Source of the DNA: Actinocatenispora rupis
GTDB lineage: Bacteria; Actinomycetota; Actinomycetes; Mycobacteriales; Micromonosporaceae
Assembly (NCBI RefSeq): GCF_016861975.1
Contig: NZ_BOMB01000001.1
Location: 434,001-498,000 of the forward strand
Reading direction: 5' to 3'
DNA: 64,000 nucleotides
The position numbers were made by a program, and so were the translations under genes. The notes below the pieces were generated by a model that was not told the DNA's origin, made no database searches, and worked only from the letters and a program-made list of their open reading frames with translations. This document shows positions 47,336-55,983 of the stretch, one piece after another (the first letter of the stretch is position 1; every line of letters starts with the position of its first letter).

Positions 47336-47372
47336 GGAGACGGCAGAGTGGTAAGGACCCCTTGCCGTCTCC
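47336..47372 (+). terminator. Putative terminator after the beta-galactosidase gene
   Basis: GGAGACGGCA (47336-47345) pairs perfectly with TGCCGTCTCC (47363-47372), 17-base loop. It could instead attenuate the exporter gene downstream. Confidence 0.5.
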
Positions 47373-47424
47373 GCCCTGACACGTCGATCGCGTCCGGCGC
47401 GGGCGCGACCCCCCGGAGCTGCCC

Positions 47425-48645
47425 GTGCGTACCGCGACCGAGCCGGCCGACACCGCCACCGTCGCACGGATCCCCGTCCGGTACATCCTGATCCTGGGCG
47501 GGCTGTCGGCGTTCGCCCCGCTGTCCATCGACATGTACCTGCCGGCGCTGCCGGCGCTCACGCACGAGCTGCGGACCAGCGCGTCCGCCGCGCAGCTCAG
47601 CCTCACCGCCTGCCTGGTCGGGCTGGCCGCCGGGCAACTGCTCGCCGGCCCCGTCTCGGACGTACTCGGCCGGCGCCGCCCGCTGCTCGTCGGCCTCGCC
47701 TGCTACACGGTCGCCTCCGTACTGTGCGTGTTCGCGCCGTCGGTGTGGGCGCTCGTCGCGCTGCGGCTGGTACAGGGCCTGGCCGGCGCAGCCGGCATCG
47801 TCGTCTCCCGCGCGGTGGTCCGCGACCTGCGCTCCGGTACCGCGGCGGCGAAGCTGTTCGCCGCGCTGATGCTCGTCAACGGCGTCGCCCCGGTGCTCGC
47901 GCCCACGCTCGGCGCGCAGCTGCTCCGGTTCACCTCGTGGCGCGGCGTCTTCGTGGTACTCACCGTGATCGGTGCCGGCCTGCTCGTCGCGGTGGTCGTC
48001 GGCCTGCCCGAGACGCTCGCGCCCGAGCGGCGGCACACCGGCGGGCTCGCCGACACCGGCCGCTCGTTCCGCACCCTGGTCGGCGACCGCGGCTTCGTCG
48101 GGTACGCGCTGACCGGTGGGCTGGTGTTCGCCGCGATGTTCGCGTACATCTCGGGCAGTTCGTTCGTGCTGCAGGACGTGTACGGGCTGTCGGCGCAGAC
48201 GTTCGGGATCGTGTTCGGGGTCAACGCGGTCGGCATCGTCGCGGCCAGCCAGGTGTCCGCCCGCCTGGTCGACCGGGTCGGACCGGCCGCGCTGATGCGG
48301 ACCGGCCAGGTCACCGCGCTGGTCGGCGGCCTGGCACTGCTCGCCGCCGTACTCCTCGGCGCCGGCCTGCCCGGGGTCCTGCCGGCGCTGTTCGTCGTGG
48401 TCGCCAGCGTCGGCCTGGTCAGCCCGAACGCGATGGCGCTGGCACTCGCCCGGCACGGCCGGATCGCCGGCACCGCGTCCGCCGTCCTCGGCGTCCTCCA
48501 GTACGTGGTGGGGGCGGCGATCGCGCCGCTCGTCGGCGTGGCCGGTACCCGCACGGCGGTGCCGATGGCGGTCGTGATCGCGGCCCTCGTCGTCGGCTCG
48601 GTCCTGCTGTCGGCCGCGCTGCTGCGCAACCGCCCCGCCGCCTGA
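47425..48645 (+). CDS. Bcr/CflA-family MFS drug exporter
   Basis: 406 residues, 12 predicted helices. RYILILGGLSAFAPLSIDMYLPALPAL and GPVSDVLGRRRPLLVG are the N-terminal Bcr/CflA hallmarks; the second half repeats the fold. Proton-driven efflux of bicyclomycin, chloramphenicol or related molecules. GTG at 47425 after GGAG. The 3' end abuts a truncated GH1 relic on the other strand. Confidence 0.93.
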   Translation: MRTATEPADTATVARIPVRYILILGGLSAFAPLSIDMYLPALPALTHELRTSASAAQLSLTACLVGLAAGQLLAGPVSDVLGRRRPLLVGLACYTVASVLCVFAPSVWALVALRLVQGLAGAAGIVVSRAVVRDLRSGTAAAKLFAALMLVNGVAPVLAPTLGAQLLRFTSWRGVFVVLTVIGAGLLVAVVVGLPETLAPERRHTGGLADTGRSFRTLVGDRGFVGYALTGGLVFAAMFAYISGSSFVLQDVYGLSAQTFGIVFGVNAVGIVAASQVSARLVDRVGPAALMRTGQVTALVGGLALLAAVLLGAGLPGVLPALFVVVASVGLVSPNAMALALARHGRIAGTASAVLGVLQYVVGAAIAPLVGVAGTRTAVPMAVVIAALVVGSVLLSAALLRNRPAA

Positions 48646-48654
48646 CCGCCGCTC

Positions 48655-48796
48655 ACCGCGCCAGCGGCCATCGCGTCCCGCAGCGCGGCCAGATGCGTTT
48701 CGTGGTAAGCGATCCGGCGGGTGTCGTGCACCGGATCGTCGTCGGCGCACCCGTTCTCGGTGACGTACCCCAGCTGGCGTTCCGGGTACGGCCACC
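48655..48796 (-). pseudogene. Remnant of a GH1 beta-glucosidase
   Basis: On the minus strand one frame reads WPYPERQLGYVTENG, then CADDDPVHDTRRIAYHETHL and AALRDAMAAGA, the C-terminal third of a GH1 beta-glucosidase: the TENG motif with the nucleophile Glu and the DxxRIAYxxxHLAAL helix. Full GH1 enzymes have about 450 residues; only about 47 remain, with no start or normal stop, cut by the EEP gene on one side and the Bcr/CflA gene on the other. A relic, probably from a beta-glucoside locus. Confidence 0.78.
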
Positions 48797-48809
48797 CGGG
48801 TCGGGTCGG

Positions 48810-49541
48810 TCAGCCGAGCCGCAGTGTGGCGCGGACCGGCAGGTGGTCGGAGACGGTCCCAGTGGCCGGCACGTCGGCCGACACCACCCGCCAGGCCGCA
48901 TCCACCAGGACATAATCGATCCGCTCGTACGGCCCGGTCGAGTCGAACGTGTGCCCGTCGCCGGTCCCCGCCGCCACCCACACGTCGGTACGCCCCGCGG
49001 CCAGCACGGCGATCTCCGGCGTACCGGGGCGGGCGTTGAGGTCGCCGAGCAGTACGGTCGGCTCGGGGTGGGCGGCGAGCAGGTCACGGACCGCGGTGGC
49101 CTGCGCGAGGCGTACCTCGGGCTGCCAGGGGTCGAGGTGGGTGGTGGCCACCGTGACCGGCGTGCCGGCGAACTCGACGGTCGCCCACAGCAGTCCGAAC
49201 CGCTCGCGCCGGCCCGACGGCAGCGCGTGGTAGCCGTGCGCCAGCACCGGCAACCGGCTCAACAGAGCCGATCCGTACTGCCGGCGCGGCGTGTCGGCGG
49301 ACGGCGGGTCGAGGTCCAGGTCGGCGCCGAACAGGTCGCGCTGGCCGAGCCGGCGGCCCAGCCACGCCGGCTGGTCGACGTACCGGCTGCGCGCGTCGAA
49401 GTGCCGGTCGACCTCCTGCAACCCGGTCACGTCCGCGTCGGCCGCCGCCACCGCCTCCGCCGTACGCGCCAGGTCGAGCACGTCGTCGGTGCCCGCGCCG
49501 TGCCGGATGTTGAACGTCAGGACCCGCAACGTGTCGCTCAT
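48810..49541 (-). CDS. Endonuclease/exonuclease/phosphatase (EEP) family protein
   Basis: 243 residues. LRVLTFNIRHGAGTDDV (Asn), DVTGLQEVD (Glu), THLDPWQPEVRLAQ, LLGDLNARP and TVSDHLPVRATL give the EEP metal and catalytic residues. It cleaves phosphodiesters, phosphomonoesters or sphingomyelin-like substrates; no signal peptide, so probably cytosolic. It begins eight bases after the ROK gene, so the two are co-transcribed. Confidence 0.9.
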   Translation of the reverse strand: MSDTLRVLTFNIRHGAGTDDVLDLARTAEAVAAADADVTGLQEVDRHFDARSRYVDQPAWLGRRLGQRDLFGADLDLDPPSADTPRRQYGSALLSRLPVLAHGYHALPSGRRERFGLLWATVEFAGTPVTVATTHLDPWQPEVRLAQATAVRDLLAAHPEPTVLLGDLNARPGTPEIAVLAAGRTDVWVAAGTGDGHTFDSTGPYERIDYVLVDAAWRVVSADVPATGTVSDHLPVRATLRLG

Positions 49542-49549
49542 CGCGGCGC

Positions 49550-50779
49550 TCAGTTCGGCGCCAGGCCGGTCTCGACGGCGGCCATCTGGCCGGCGATCGC
49601 GCCCAGCGCACCGCCGCCGTCACCCAGCTCGCTGCCCACCACCGGTGGCGGATCCGGGAACGCCGGCAGCGTCAGCGCCGCGACGGCCTCCCGTACCGGG
49701 GCGAGGAGCGGCTCGCCGAGCGCGCTGACCGGGCCGCCGACGACGATCCGCTCCGGGTCGACCTCGGTCGCCAGACCCGCCAGTACCACTCCGAGCGTCC
49801 GGCCGGCCTCGGCGACGACGGCGCACACCGCCGGGTCGCCGTCGCGTACCAGCTGGACCAGACCGTCCACATCGGACACCTCGGTACCGCGGCGGCGGCA
49901 CTCGCGGACCAGCGCGAGCCCGCCCACGTACGTCTCCAGGCAGCCGCGACCGCCGCAGTAGCACGGCGGGCCGTCCGGGTCGACCGTCACGTGCCCGACC
50001 TCGCCCGCGGCGCCCCGGGTACCGCGGACCAGCTGGCCGCCGAGGACCAGGCCGCCGCCGACGCCGTCGGAGAGCCGCACGTACAGGACGTCGCGGGCGC
50101 CGCGGGCGGCACCCCAGGTCGTCTCGGCCAGCGCGGCGAGCCGGGTGTTGTTGTCCACGCTCACCGGTACGCCGAAGCGTTCGTGGAAGGTCCGTACGAG
50201 TCCGCGCTGGGCGCGCGAACGGGCGGAGTCGCTGCCCTTCCGGTCGGTGTCGGTGACCTCGGCGGACACCGGCCCGGGCAGCCCGAGCCCGACCGTACGC
50301 AGCGGGGCGAGGCTGATGCCGGCGTCGTCGGCGAGCCGTTCGACCAGGCCGATGGCGACGTCGGCGCGGTCGGCCCAGCGGCTCGGCGCGGGCAGCGCGT
50401 GCCGCCCGGTGGCGACGACCTCGTGCGCGACGTTCGCGATGGCGACGCGGACCCGGTGCCGGCCCATGTCGATCCCGACGTACAGGCCGCCGCCGGGGTT
50501 GAGCGACAGCAGTCCGGCGGGCCGGCCGCGCTGCCCGGCGGCGCGGGTGGTGTTCTCCACGACGAGCTGGGACGCGAGCAGGTCCGCCACGATCGCGAAC
50601 AGGGTCGTACGGGACAGGCCGGTGTAGGTGGCGAGTTCGGCGCGGCTGAGGGTGCCGTGCCGGGCGAGGGTGCCGAGCAGGATCTGCTCGTGGCTGCGGC
50701 GCAGCCGGTGCAGGGCGGCGGCCCGGTCGCCGCGGGCGGCCGGGGGTCCGTGCTCGGCGGTGGAGGACATGGCGGTCAT
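49550..50779 (-). CDS. ROK-family transcriptional regulator with zinc motif
   Basis: 409 residues. The N-terminal winged helix is RRSHEQILLGTLARHGTLSRAELATYTGLSRTTLFAIVADLLASQLV. The ROK domain has VGIDMGRHRVRVAIANV, VDNNTRLAALAE and the complete zinc motif GEVGHVTVDPDGPPCYCGGRGCLE. Divergent from the second sugar importer, which it very probably represses until sugar binds. The ATG at 50779 is used (a second in-frame ATG follows at 50770); no ribosome site is evident. Confidence 0.92.
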   Translation of the reverse strand: MTAMSSTAEHGPPAARGDRAAALHRLRRSHEQILLGTLARHGTLSRAELATYTGLSRTTLFAIVADLLASQLVVENTTRAAGQRGRPAGLLSLNPGGGLYVGIDMGRHRVRVAIANVAHEVVATGRHALPAPSRWADRADVAIGLVERLADDAGISLAPLRTVGLGLPGPVSAEVTDTDRKGSDSARSRAQRGLVRTFHERFGVPVSVDNNTRLAALAETTWGAARGARDVLYVRLSDGVGGGLVLGGQLVRGTRGAAGEVGHVTVDPDGPPCYCGGRGCLETYVGGLALVRECRRRGTEVSDVDGLVQLVRDGDPAVCAVVAEAGRTLGVVLAGLATEVDPERIVVGGPVSALGEPLLAPVREAVAALTLPAFPDPPPVVGSELGDGGGALGAIAGQMAAVETGLAPN

Positions 50780-50800
50780 TCTGACGGGTCGGCCGGCGCA

Positions 50801-50816
50801 GTAGAAGCGCCTTTAC
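50801..50816. promoter_or_regulatory. Candidate ROK operator
   Basis: GTAGAAGCGCCTTTAC, a dyad matching at 6 of 8 half-site positions, 22 bases from the ROK start and upstream of the importer. Confidence 0.4.
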
Positions 50817-50879
50817 GGGGGATGACCATCGGATGCCACGGGAGTGACCGGGCAGTGCCGGACAATATTTTCCCGACTG

Positions 50880-50908
50880 TTGACAGAAACCCTCTGTGAC
50901 GGCAGACT
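50880..50908 (+). promoter_or_regulatory. Predicted promoter of the second sugar importer
   Basis: TTGACA (50880-50885), 17 bases, CAGACT (50903-50908). The implied leader of about 185 bases holds a perfect hairpin GGCCGCGGA-CCT-TCCGCGGCC (51016-51036). The rest of 50780-51098 shows nothing else I can support. Confidence 0.5.
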
Positions 50909-51098
50909 CAGCCGCACCGGTGAGCTGGTCATCCCAGCATCCGGCCCTACTGCCCCCCATGACGGCGCGGGTACCGCCGCGTCGACGGCCGGATCCGGTC
51001 ACGGAGAGCAGCAGTGGCCGCGGACCTTCCGCGGCCTGCCCCTCCACTCCGACGGCGCCTCACGCCGGCGGTCCCATGTCAGCGAAGGGTTGGAACGA

Positions 51099-52355
51099 AT
51101 GCGTCGTGTGCGCGTGCGTGCGCTCGGAGCGCTCGCCCTGGCCGGTGCCCTGGTCGCCGGTCTCGCCGGCTGCGGCGGCGGATCGGACAACGGCGAGGTC
51201 ACTCTCACGTACGGCATCTGGGCCAAGGATGCCGGTACGCAGAACCTCATGAAGAGCCTCGGTGCCGAGTTCACCAAGACCCACCCCAACGTGCACGTCA
51301 AGGTGCAGTCCACGCCGTTCGCCCAGTACTTCACGAAGCTCCAGACCGCGGCGGGCGGCGGCTCGGCCCCCGACGTGTTCTGGATGAACGGCCCGAACTT
51401 CAAGCTGTACGCGTCCAACGGCATGCTCCAGCCGCTGTCGAGCGACACCATGAACCCGGGCAACTACCCGTCGACGCTGGTGAAGCTCTACACCTACAAC
51501 GGCAAGCGGTACGGGGTGCCGAAGGACTTCGACACCATCGGCCTCTGGTACAACAAGAAGATGTTCGACGCGGCCGGCGTCAAGTACCCGGACGCGAAGT
51601 GGACCTGGTCGGACATGCAGGCCGCCGCGAAGAAGCTGACCAACAAGGCGAAGGGTCAGTACGGCATCGCCGCCGCGGAGAACGACCAGCAGAACTTCTA
51701 CAACACGATCCTGCAGGCCGGCGGGAACGTCATCTCCGCCGACGGCAAGAAGTCCGGCTACGACGACCCGAAGTCCGTGCAGGGCATCAAGCTGTGGACC
51801 GACCTCATCAAGAACGGCTACTCGCCGACGTACAGCGAGATGTCGGACACCCAGCCGGTGCAGATGTTCCAGTCCGGCAAGGTCGCCATGTTCTACGACG
51901 GTTCCTGGGACGCGACCACGTTCAACCAGGCCGGGCTGAAGGACACGATCGACGTGGCGCCGCTGCCGGCCGGCCCGGCGGGCAAGGCGGTCGTACTGCA
52001 CGGCCTCTCCAACGCCGTGTACGCCAAGGGCCAGCACACCAAGCAGGCCGAGGAGTTCGTGAAGTTCCTCGGTAGCAAGAAGGCGGCCGACATGACCGCC
52101 AAGGAGGGCTCGGTGCTGCCCGCGTACAACGGGACGCAGCAGCAGTGGGTCAAGTCGATGCCGCAGTGGAACCTGCAGGTGTTCATCGACCAGCTCGCGG
52201 TGACCAGGCCGTACCCGGTCAGCAAGAACACCGCCGCGTGGACCAAGTACCAGGACGAGATCCTGGGGCAGGCGTGGGACCAGAAGATCAGCGCGCAGCA
52301 GGCGTGCACCCAACTGGCCCAGAAGATGAACGAGGCGCTGGCCAAGGAGAAGTAG
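51099..52355 (+). CDS. Sugar ABC transporter substrate-binding lipoprotein
   Basis: 418 residues. Signal RALGALALAGALVAGLAG with lipobox Cys25. Family 1 solute-binding protein: VTLTYGIWAKDAGTQNLMKSLGAEFTKTHPNVHVKVQSTPFAQYFTKLQTAAGGGSAPDVFWMN, GVPKDFDTIGLWYNKKMFDAAG, SDTQPVQMFQSGKVAMFYDGSW. Ligand unknown. ATG at 51099 with an AAGGGT region upstream. First gene of an operon SBP-permease-permease-oxidoreductase, divergent from the ROK gene. Confidence 0.94.
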   Translation: MRRVRVRALGALALAGALVAGLAGCGGGSDNGEVTLTYGIWAKDAGTQNLMKSLGAEFTKTHPNVHVKVQSTPFAQYFTKLQTAAGGGSAPDVFWMNGPNFKLYASNGMLQPLSSDTMNPGNYPSTLVKLYTYNGKRYGVPKDFDTIGLWYNKKMFDAAGVKYPDAKWTWSDMQAAAKKLTNKAKGQYGIAAAENDQQNFYNTILQAGGNVISADGKKSGYDDPKSVQGIKLWTDLIKNGYSPTYSEMSDTQPVQMFQSGKVAMFYDGSWDATTFNQAGLKDTIDVAPLPAGPAGKAVVLHGLSNAVYAKGQHTKQAEEFVKFLGSKKAADMTAKEGSVLPAYNGTQQQWVKSMPQWNLQVFIDQLAVTRPYPVSKNTAAWTKYQDEILGQAWDQKISAQQACTQLAQKMNEALAKEK

Positions 52356-52434
52356 GTCCGTCCCCGCCGGGCGGTCCGGTCCGTGCCCCCCACGGACCGG
52401 GCCGTCCGGCGGCCGTACTCTGCGAGGAGCACGC

Positions 52435-53370
52435 ATGGTCAGCCAGGTTCGTGGGATGCGGAAGCGGCGCGCCGGCGTCCGGTCCGCACCGGCCTACCGG
52501 GGCGACAAGCGGTGGGCGTACCTGCTGCTGTTGCCGTCGTTCGCCGGTCTCGTCCTGTTCTATCTCTGGCCCGCGGTCAAGACGCTCTACCTGAGCTTCA
52601 CCAACGTCGGGCCGTTCGGCGGGTCGACGTGGACCGGCCTGTCCAACTACACCGCCCTGGTACACGACGACAAGTTCGTCCGGTCGATGGTCAACACAGT
52701 GCTGTACGCCGGGGTGGTGGTGGTCGTCGGCATCCCGCTCGCGATCGCGATCGCCGCCCTGCTCAACACGTCCGGCCTGCGCGGCAAGACCTTCTACCGC
52801 ACCCTGTACTTCCTGCCCGTGGTGACGATGCCGGCCGCGGTCGGCATGGTCTGGCAGTGGCTGTACAACGGCGACTACGGCCTCATCAACTACCTGCTGT
52901 CGGTGGTGGGGATCGGCGGGCCGCGGTGGCTGACGACCGCCCCGCTGGCGCTGTTCGCGATCGCCGTGGTCGGCATCTGGATGGGCCTCGGCAACAACAT
53001 CATCATCCTGCTCGCCGGACTCCAGGGCATCCCGAAGGAGCTGTACGAAGCGGCCGACGTGGACGGCGCCAGCCGGTTCACGCAGTTCCGGAAGATCACC
53101 GTGCCGATGCTGTCGCCGAGCATCTTCTTCGTGACGGTGCTGTCGGTCATCAACACGTTGCAGGTGTTCGACCTGCTGTTCCTGATGATGAGCAAGACGA
53201 ACCCGGCGCTGCCCGAGACCGAGACGATCGTCTACCTGTTCTACGAGCGGGCGTTCGTGGACAACCAGCGGGGCGCCGCCGCGGCCGTGTCGTTCGTGCT
53301 GTTCGTCCTCATGCTGATCATCACCGCGGTCCAGTTCCGGCTGCAGAGGAAGTGGGTGCACTATGCCTGA
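52435..53370 (+). CDS. Carbohydrate ABC transporter permease, MalF type
   Basis: 311 residues, six helices from WAYLLLLPSFAGLVLFYLWPAV. EAA loop ELYEAADVDGASRFTQFRKITVPML. GAGGAG precedes the ATG. It overlaps the next gene by eight bases. No ATPase is encoded nearby, so a shared MsiK-like ATPase is expected. Confidence 0.94.
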   Translation: MVSQVRGMRKRRAGVRSAPAYRGDKRWAYLLLLPSFAGLVLFYLWPAVKTLYLSFTNVGPFGGSTWTGLSNYTALVHDDKFVRSMVNTVLYAGVVVVVGIPLAIAIAALLNTSGLRGKTFYRTLYFLPVVTMPAAVGMVWQWLYNGDYGLINYLLSVVGIGGPRWLTTAPLALFAIAVVGIWMGLGNNIIILLAGLQGIPKELYEAADVDGASRFTQFRKITVPMLSPSIFFVTVLSVINTLQVFDLLFLMMSKTNPALPETETIVYLFYERAFVDNQRGAAAAVSFVLFVLMLIITAVQFRLQRKWVHYA

Positions 53371-54253
53371 CTCGACCGCCGTCGCCGAGGCGCCCGCCGT
53401 CACCCGCCCCGGCGCCGCACCCGCCGCCCGGCGTACCCGGAAGCCCGGGCACCTGCCGGTCCACCTGATCCTGCTGATCGGCGCGCTGCTGATGGTGCTG
53501 CCGTTCGTGTGGGAGCTGGTCACCTCGCTCAAGACGTACCACGAGGCGATCAGCGTGCCGCCGACGTTGTGGCCGCACGAGTTCGCCTGGTCGAACTACT
53601 CGAAGGTGCTCGGCCAGATCCCGTTCGGCAGCATGTTCCTCAACTCGGTCCTGCTCACCCTCGGCCGTACCGCCGGGCAGCTCGTCACCTGCTCGCTCGC
53701 CGGGTACGTGTTCGCCCGGCTGCGGTTCCCCGGCCGCGGCATCCTGTTCGCCGCGTACCTGTCGGTGCTGATGATCCCGGGGCAGCTGCTGCTGATCCCG
53801 CAGTACGACATCATGCAGGGGCTGCACTGGCTCAACAGCATCCAGGCGGTCGTCGTACCGGGGATGTTCTCGGCGTTCGGCACGTTCCTGCTGCGGCAGT
53901 TCTTCCTGTCGATGCCGGACGAGATCGAGGAGGCGGCGCGGCTCGACGGCGCCGGCCCGGTCCGCGTCTTCTGGAACGTGATGCTCCCGCTCGCCCGGCC
54001 CGGCCTGGTCGCCCTCGGCCTGATCACCATGCTGTGGTCGTGGAACGACCTGCTCTGGCCGCTGATCGTCAACACCGACACCGACAAGATGCCGCTGTCC
54101 GCCGGCCTCGCCACCCTGCAGGGCCAGTACTCGACGGACTTCGGGGTGCTGATGGCCGGCGCGCTGATGGCGTCCGCGCCGATGATCATCGCGTTCGTGT
54201 TCCTGCAGCGGCACTTCATCAAGGGCATCGCGCTGTCCGCCGGAAAGGGCTGA
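53363..54253 (+). CDS. Carbohydrate ABC transporter permease, MalG type
   Basis: 296 residues. LILLIGALLMVLPFVWELVTSLKTYHEA and EEAARLDGAGPVRVFWNVMLPLARPG (EAA loop) place it with CUT1 MalG-type subunits. A 25-residue Ala/Pro-rich N-terminal tail precedes the first helix. ATG within the end of the MalF-type gene. Confidence 0.94.
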   Translation: MPDSTAVAEAPAVTRPGAAPAARRTRKPGHLPVHLILLIGALLMVLPFVWELVTSLKTYHEAISVPPTLWPHEFAWSNYSKVLGQIPFGSMFLNSVLLTLGRTAGQLVTCSLAGYVFARLRFPGRGILFAAYLSVLMIPGQLLLIPQYDIMQGLHWLNSIQAVVVPGMFSAFGTFLLRQFFLSMPDEIEEAARLDGAGPVRVFWNVMLPLARPGLVALGLITMLWSWNDLLWPLIVNTDTDKMPLSAGLATLQGQYSTDFGVLMAGALMASAPMIIAFVFLQRHFIKGIALSAGKG

Positions 54254-54260
54254 GCTGACC

Positions 54261-55439
54261 ATGTCCACTTCGGAGTCCACATCGGACCTTCGGATCGGGA
54301 TCCTCGGGCTCGGCGGCCGCGCCAGCCTGTTCGACCTGGCGCACCGGCCGGGGGAGGGCTCGCGGATCACCGCGGTCTGCGACCTCTTGCCGGCCAAGCG
54401 GGACGAGGCGGTACGCCGCTTCGGCCCGGACACGTACGTCACGGCCGACCTGGCGGACCTGCTCGCCCAGCCGATCGACGCCGTCGGCATCTTCACCGAG
54501 GACCACCGGCACGAGGAGCAGGCGATCGCGTGCCTGCGCGCGGGCGTACCGACGTTCGTGGAGAAGCCGCTGGCTATCACCATCGCCGGCGCCGACGCCG
54601 TACTGGCCGCCGCGGCCGACACCGGCACCCCGCTGTACGTGGGGCACAACATGCGGCACATGCCGGTCGTCACCACGATGAAGAAGCTCATCGACGACGG
54701 CGAGATCGGTACGGTCAAGGCGGTCTGGTGCCGGCACTTCGTCGGGCACGGCGGCGACTTCTACTTCGCCGACTGGCACGCGCTGCGCGCCAACACGACC
54801 GGTCTGCTGCTGCAGAAGGGCGTGCACGACATCGACGTGATCCACCACCTCGCCGGCGCGCCGACCCGGCGTACCAACGCGGTCGGTGGGCTCACCGTCT
54901 ACGACCAGGTCGCCGACCGGCACGACGGCACCGGGTTCACCGACGCCGACCGGAAGCGGCGGCGCGACACGTGGCCGCCGCTCGCCCAGACCGAACTGCA
55001 CCCCGACCTCGACGTCGAGGACATCAGCCAGGTCAACCTCGTCCTCGCCAACGGCGTGTACGCCAGCTACCAGCAGTGCCACTACACCCCGGACTACTGG
55101 CGCAACTACACCGTCATCGGTACCGAGGGGCGGTTGGAGAACTTCGGCGACGAGGCCGACGCGGTCGTCAAGGTGTGGCGGCGCCGCGGCAACTACCTGG
55201 CCGAGCCCGACATGCTGGTACGCCCGCCGCAGACGGACGGCACGCACGGTGGCGCCGACCCGGCCCTGGTCGCCGAGTTCCTCGACCTGGTACGCGACGG
55301 GCGCCGGCCCGGCATCTCCCCGGTCGCGGCCCGCGACGCGGTCGCCGCCGGCTGCGCCGCCACCGAGTCCCTCCGGTCCGGCGGAGTGCCCGTCGACATC
55401 GCCCCGGTCGCGCCGGAGGTCGCCGCACACTTCGCCTGA
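54261..55439 (+). CDS. Gfo/Idh/MocA-family oxidoreductase
   Basis: 392 residues. The Rossmann start is RIGILGLGGRASLFDLAHRPGEGSRITAVCD. VPTFVEKPLA supplies the EKP motif (Lys near the nicotinamide), and HDIDVIHHLAG an active-site DxxxH. NAD(P)-dependent oxidation or epimerisation of a sugar. It begins seven bases after the MalG-type gene, so it most likely processes the imported sugar. Confidence 0.92.
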   Translation: MSTSESTSDLRIGILGLGGRASLFDLAHRPGEGSRITAVCDLLPAKRDEAVRRFGPDTYVTADLADLLAQPIDAVGIFTEDHRHEEQAIACLRAGVPTFVEKPLAITIAGADAVLAAAADTGTPLYVGHNMRHMPVVTTMKKLIDDGEIGTVKAVWCRHFVGHGGDFYFADWHALRANTTGLLLQKGVHDIDVIHHLAGAPTRRTNAVGGLTVYDQVADRHDGTGFTDADRKRRRDTWPPLAQTELHPDLDVEDISQVNLVLANGVYASYQQCHYTPDYWRNYTVIGTEGRLENFGDEADAVVKVWRRRGNYLAEPDMLVRPPQTDGTHGGADPALVAEFLDLVRDGRRPGISPVAARDAVAAGCAATESLRSGGVPVDIAPVAPEVAAHFA

Positions 55440-55488
55440 TCAGCCCGTTTCCCGGTACTGCACCGGCACCCGGTGGTACGAAAGGCTC

Positions 55489-55923
55489 ATGCGACCACCG
55501 TGGAGGCTCGCCCACTGGCCCGCCCGGCTGGCGACCGGGGCGTACATCCTGAACTCGGGGCTGTCCAAGCGCAAGGCCGACGAGGAGACGACGGCCGGGC
55601 TGCACGGCATGGCGGCGGGGGCGTACCCGTTCCTGAAGGACGTGCCCCCGGACCGGTTCCTGCGGCTGCTGTCGGCGGGGGAGATCGCCGTCGGCGCGAC
55701 GTTGCTGCTGCCCGTCGTACCGACCGCGCTCGCCGGGTTGGCGCTGCTCGGCTTCGGCGGCGGCCTTGCCGGGGTGTACCTGCGTACGCCGGGGATGCAC
55801 GAGGAGGGCAGCCTGCGCCCCACCCGGGCCGGTACGCCGCTGGCGAAGGACTTCTGGCTGGTCGGCATGGGCGCGACCCTCCTGATCGACGCACTCGTCC
55901 AGCGCCGGCACCGCCGGGCGTGA
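55489..55923 (+). CDS. DoxX-like small membrane protein
   Basis: 144 residues with about three or four helices: ARLATGAYILNSGLSK, LLSAGEIAVGATLLLPVVPTALAGLALLGFGGGLAGVYL, WLVGMGATLLIDALV. Layout and the SGLSKRKAD segment resemble the DoxX/DoxD family, whose role is uncertain. ATG at 55489 after AAAGG. Independent of the sugar operon by 49 bases. Confidence 0.75.
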   Translation: MRPPWRLAHWPARLATGAYILNSGLSKRKADEETTAGLHGMAAGAYPFLKDVPPDRFLRLLSAGEIAVGATLLLPVVPTALAGLALLGFGGGLAGVYLRTPGMHEEGSLRPTRAGTPLAKDFWLVGMGATLLIDALVQRRHRRA

Positions 55924-55983
55924 CCCGGGCGGAGTCGTGGCCCGTACCGGCCGCCAGATCCGCCCGCCACGTCCGCCCGCCGG

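Noticed and set aside
47273-47424. Hairpin at 47336 as a riboswitch for the Bcr/CflA exporter
   Set aside because: A single 10-bp stem directly after the beta-galactosidase gene; no conserved aptamer blocks recognised. Terminator is the simpler reading.
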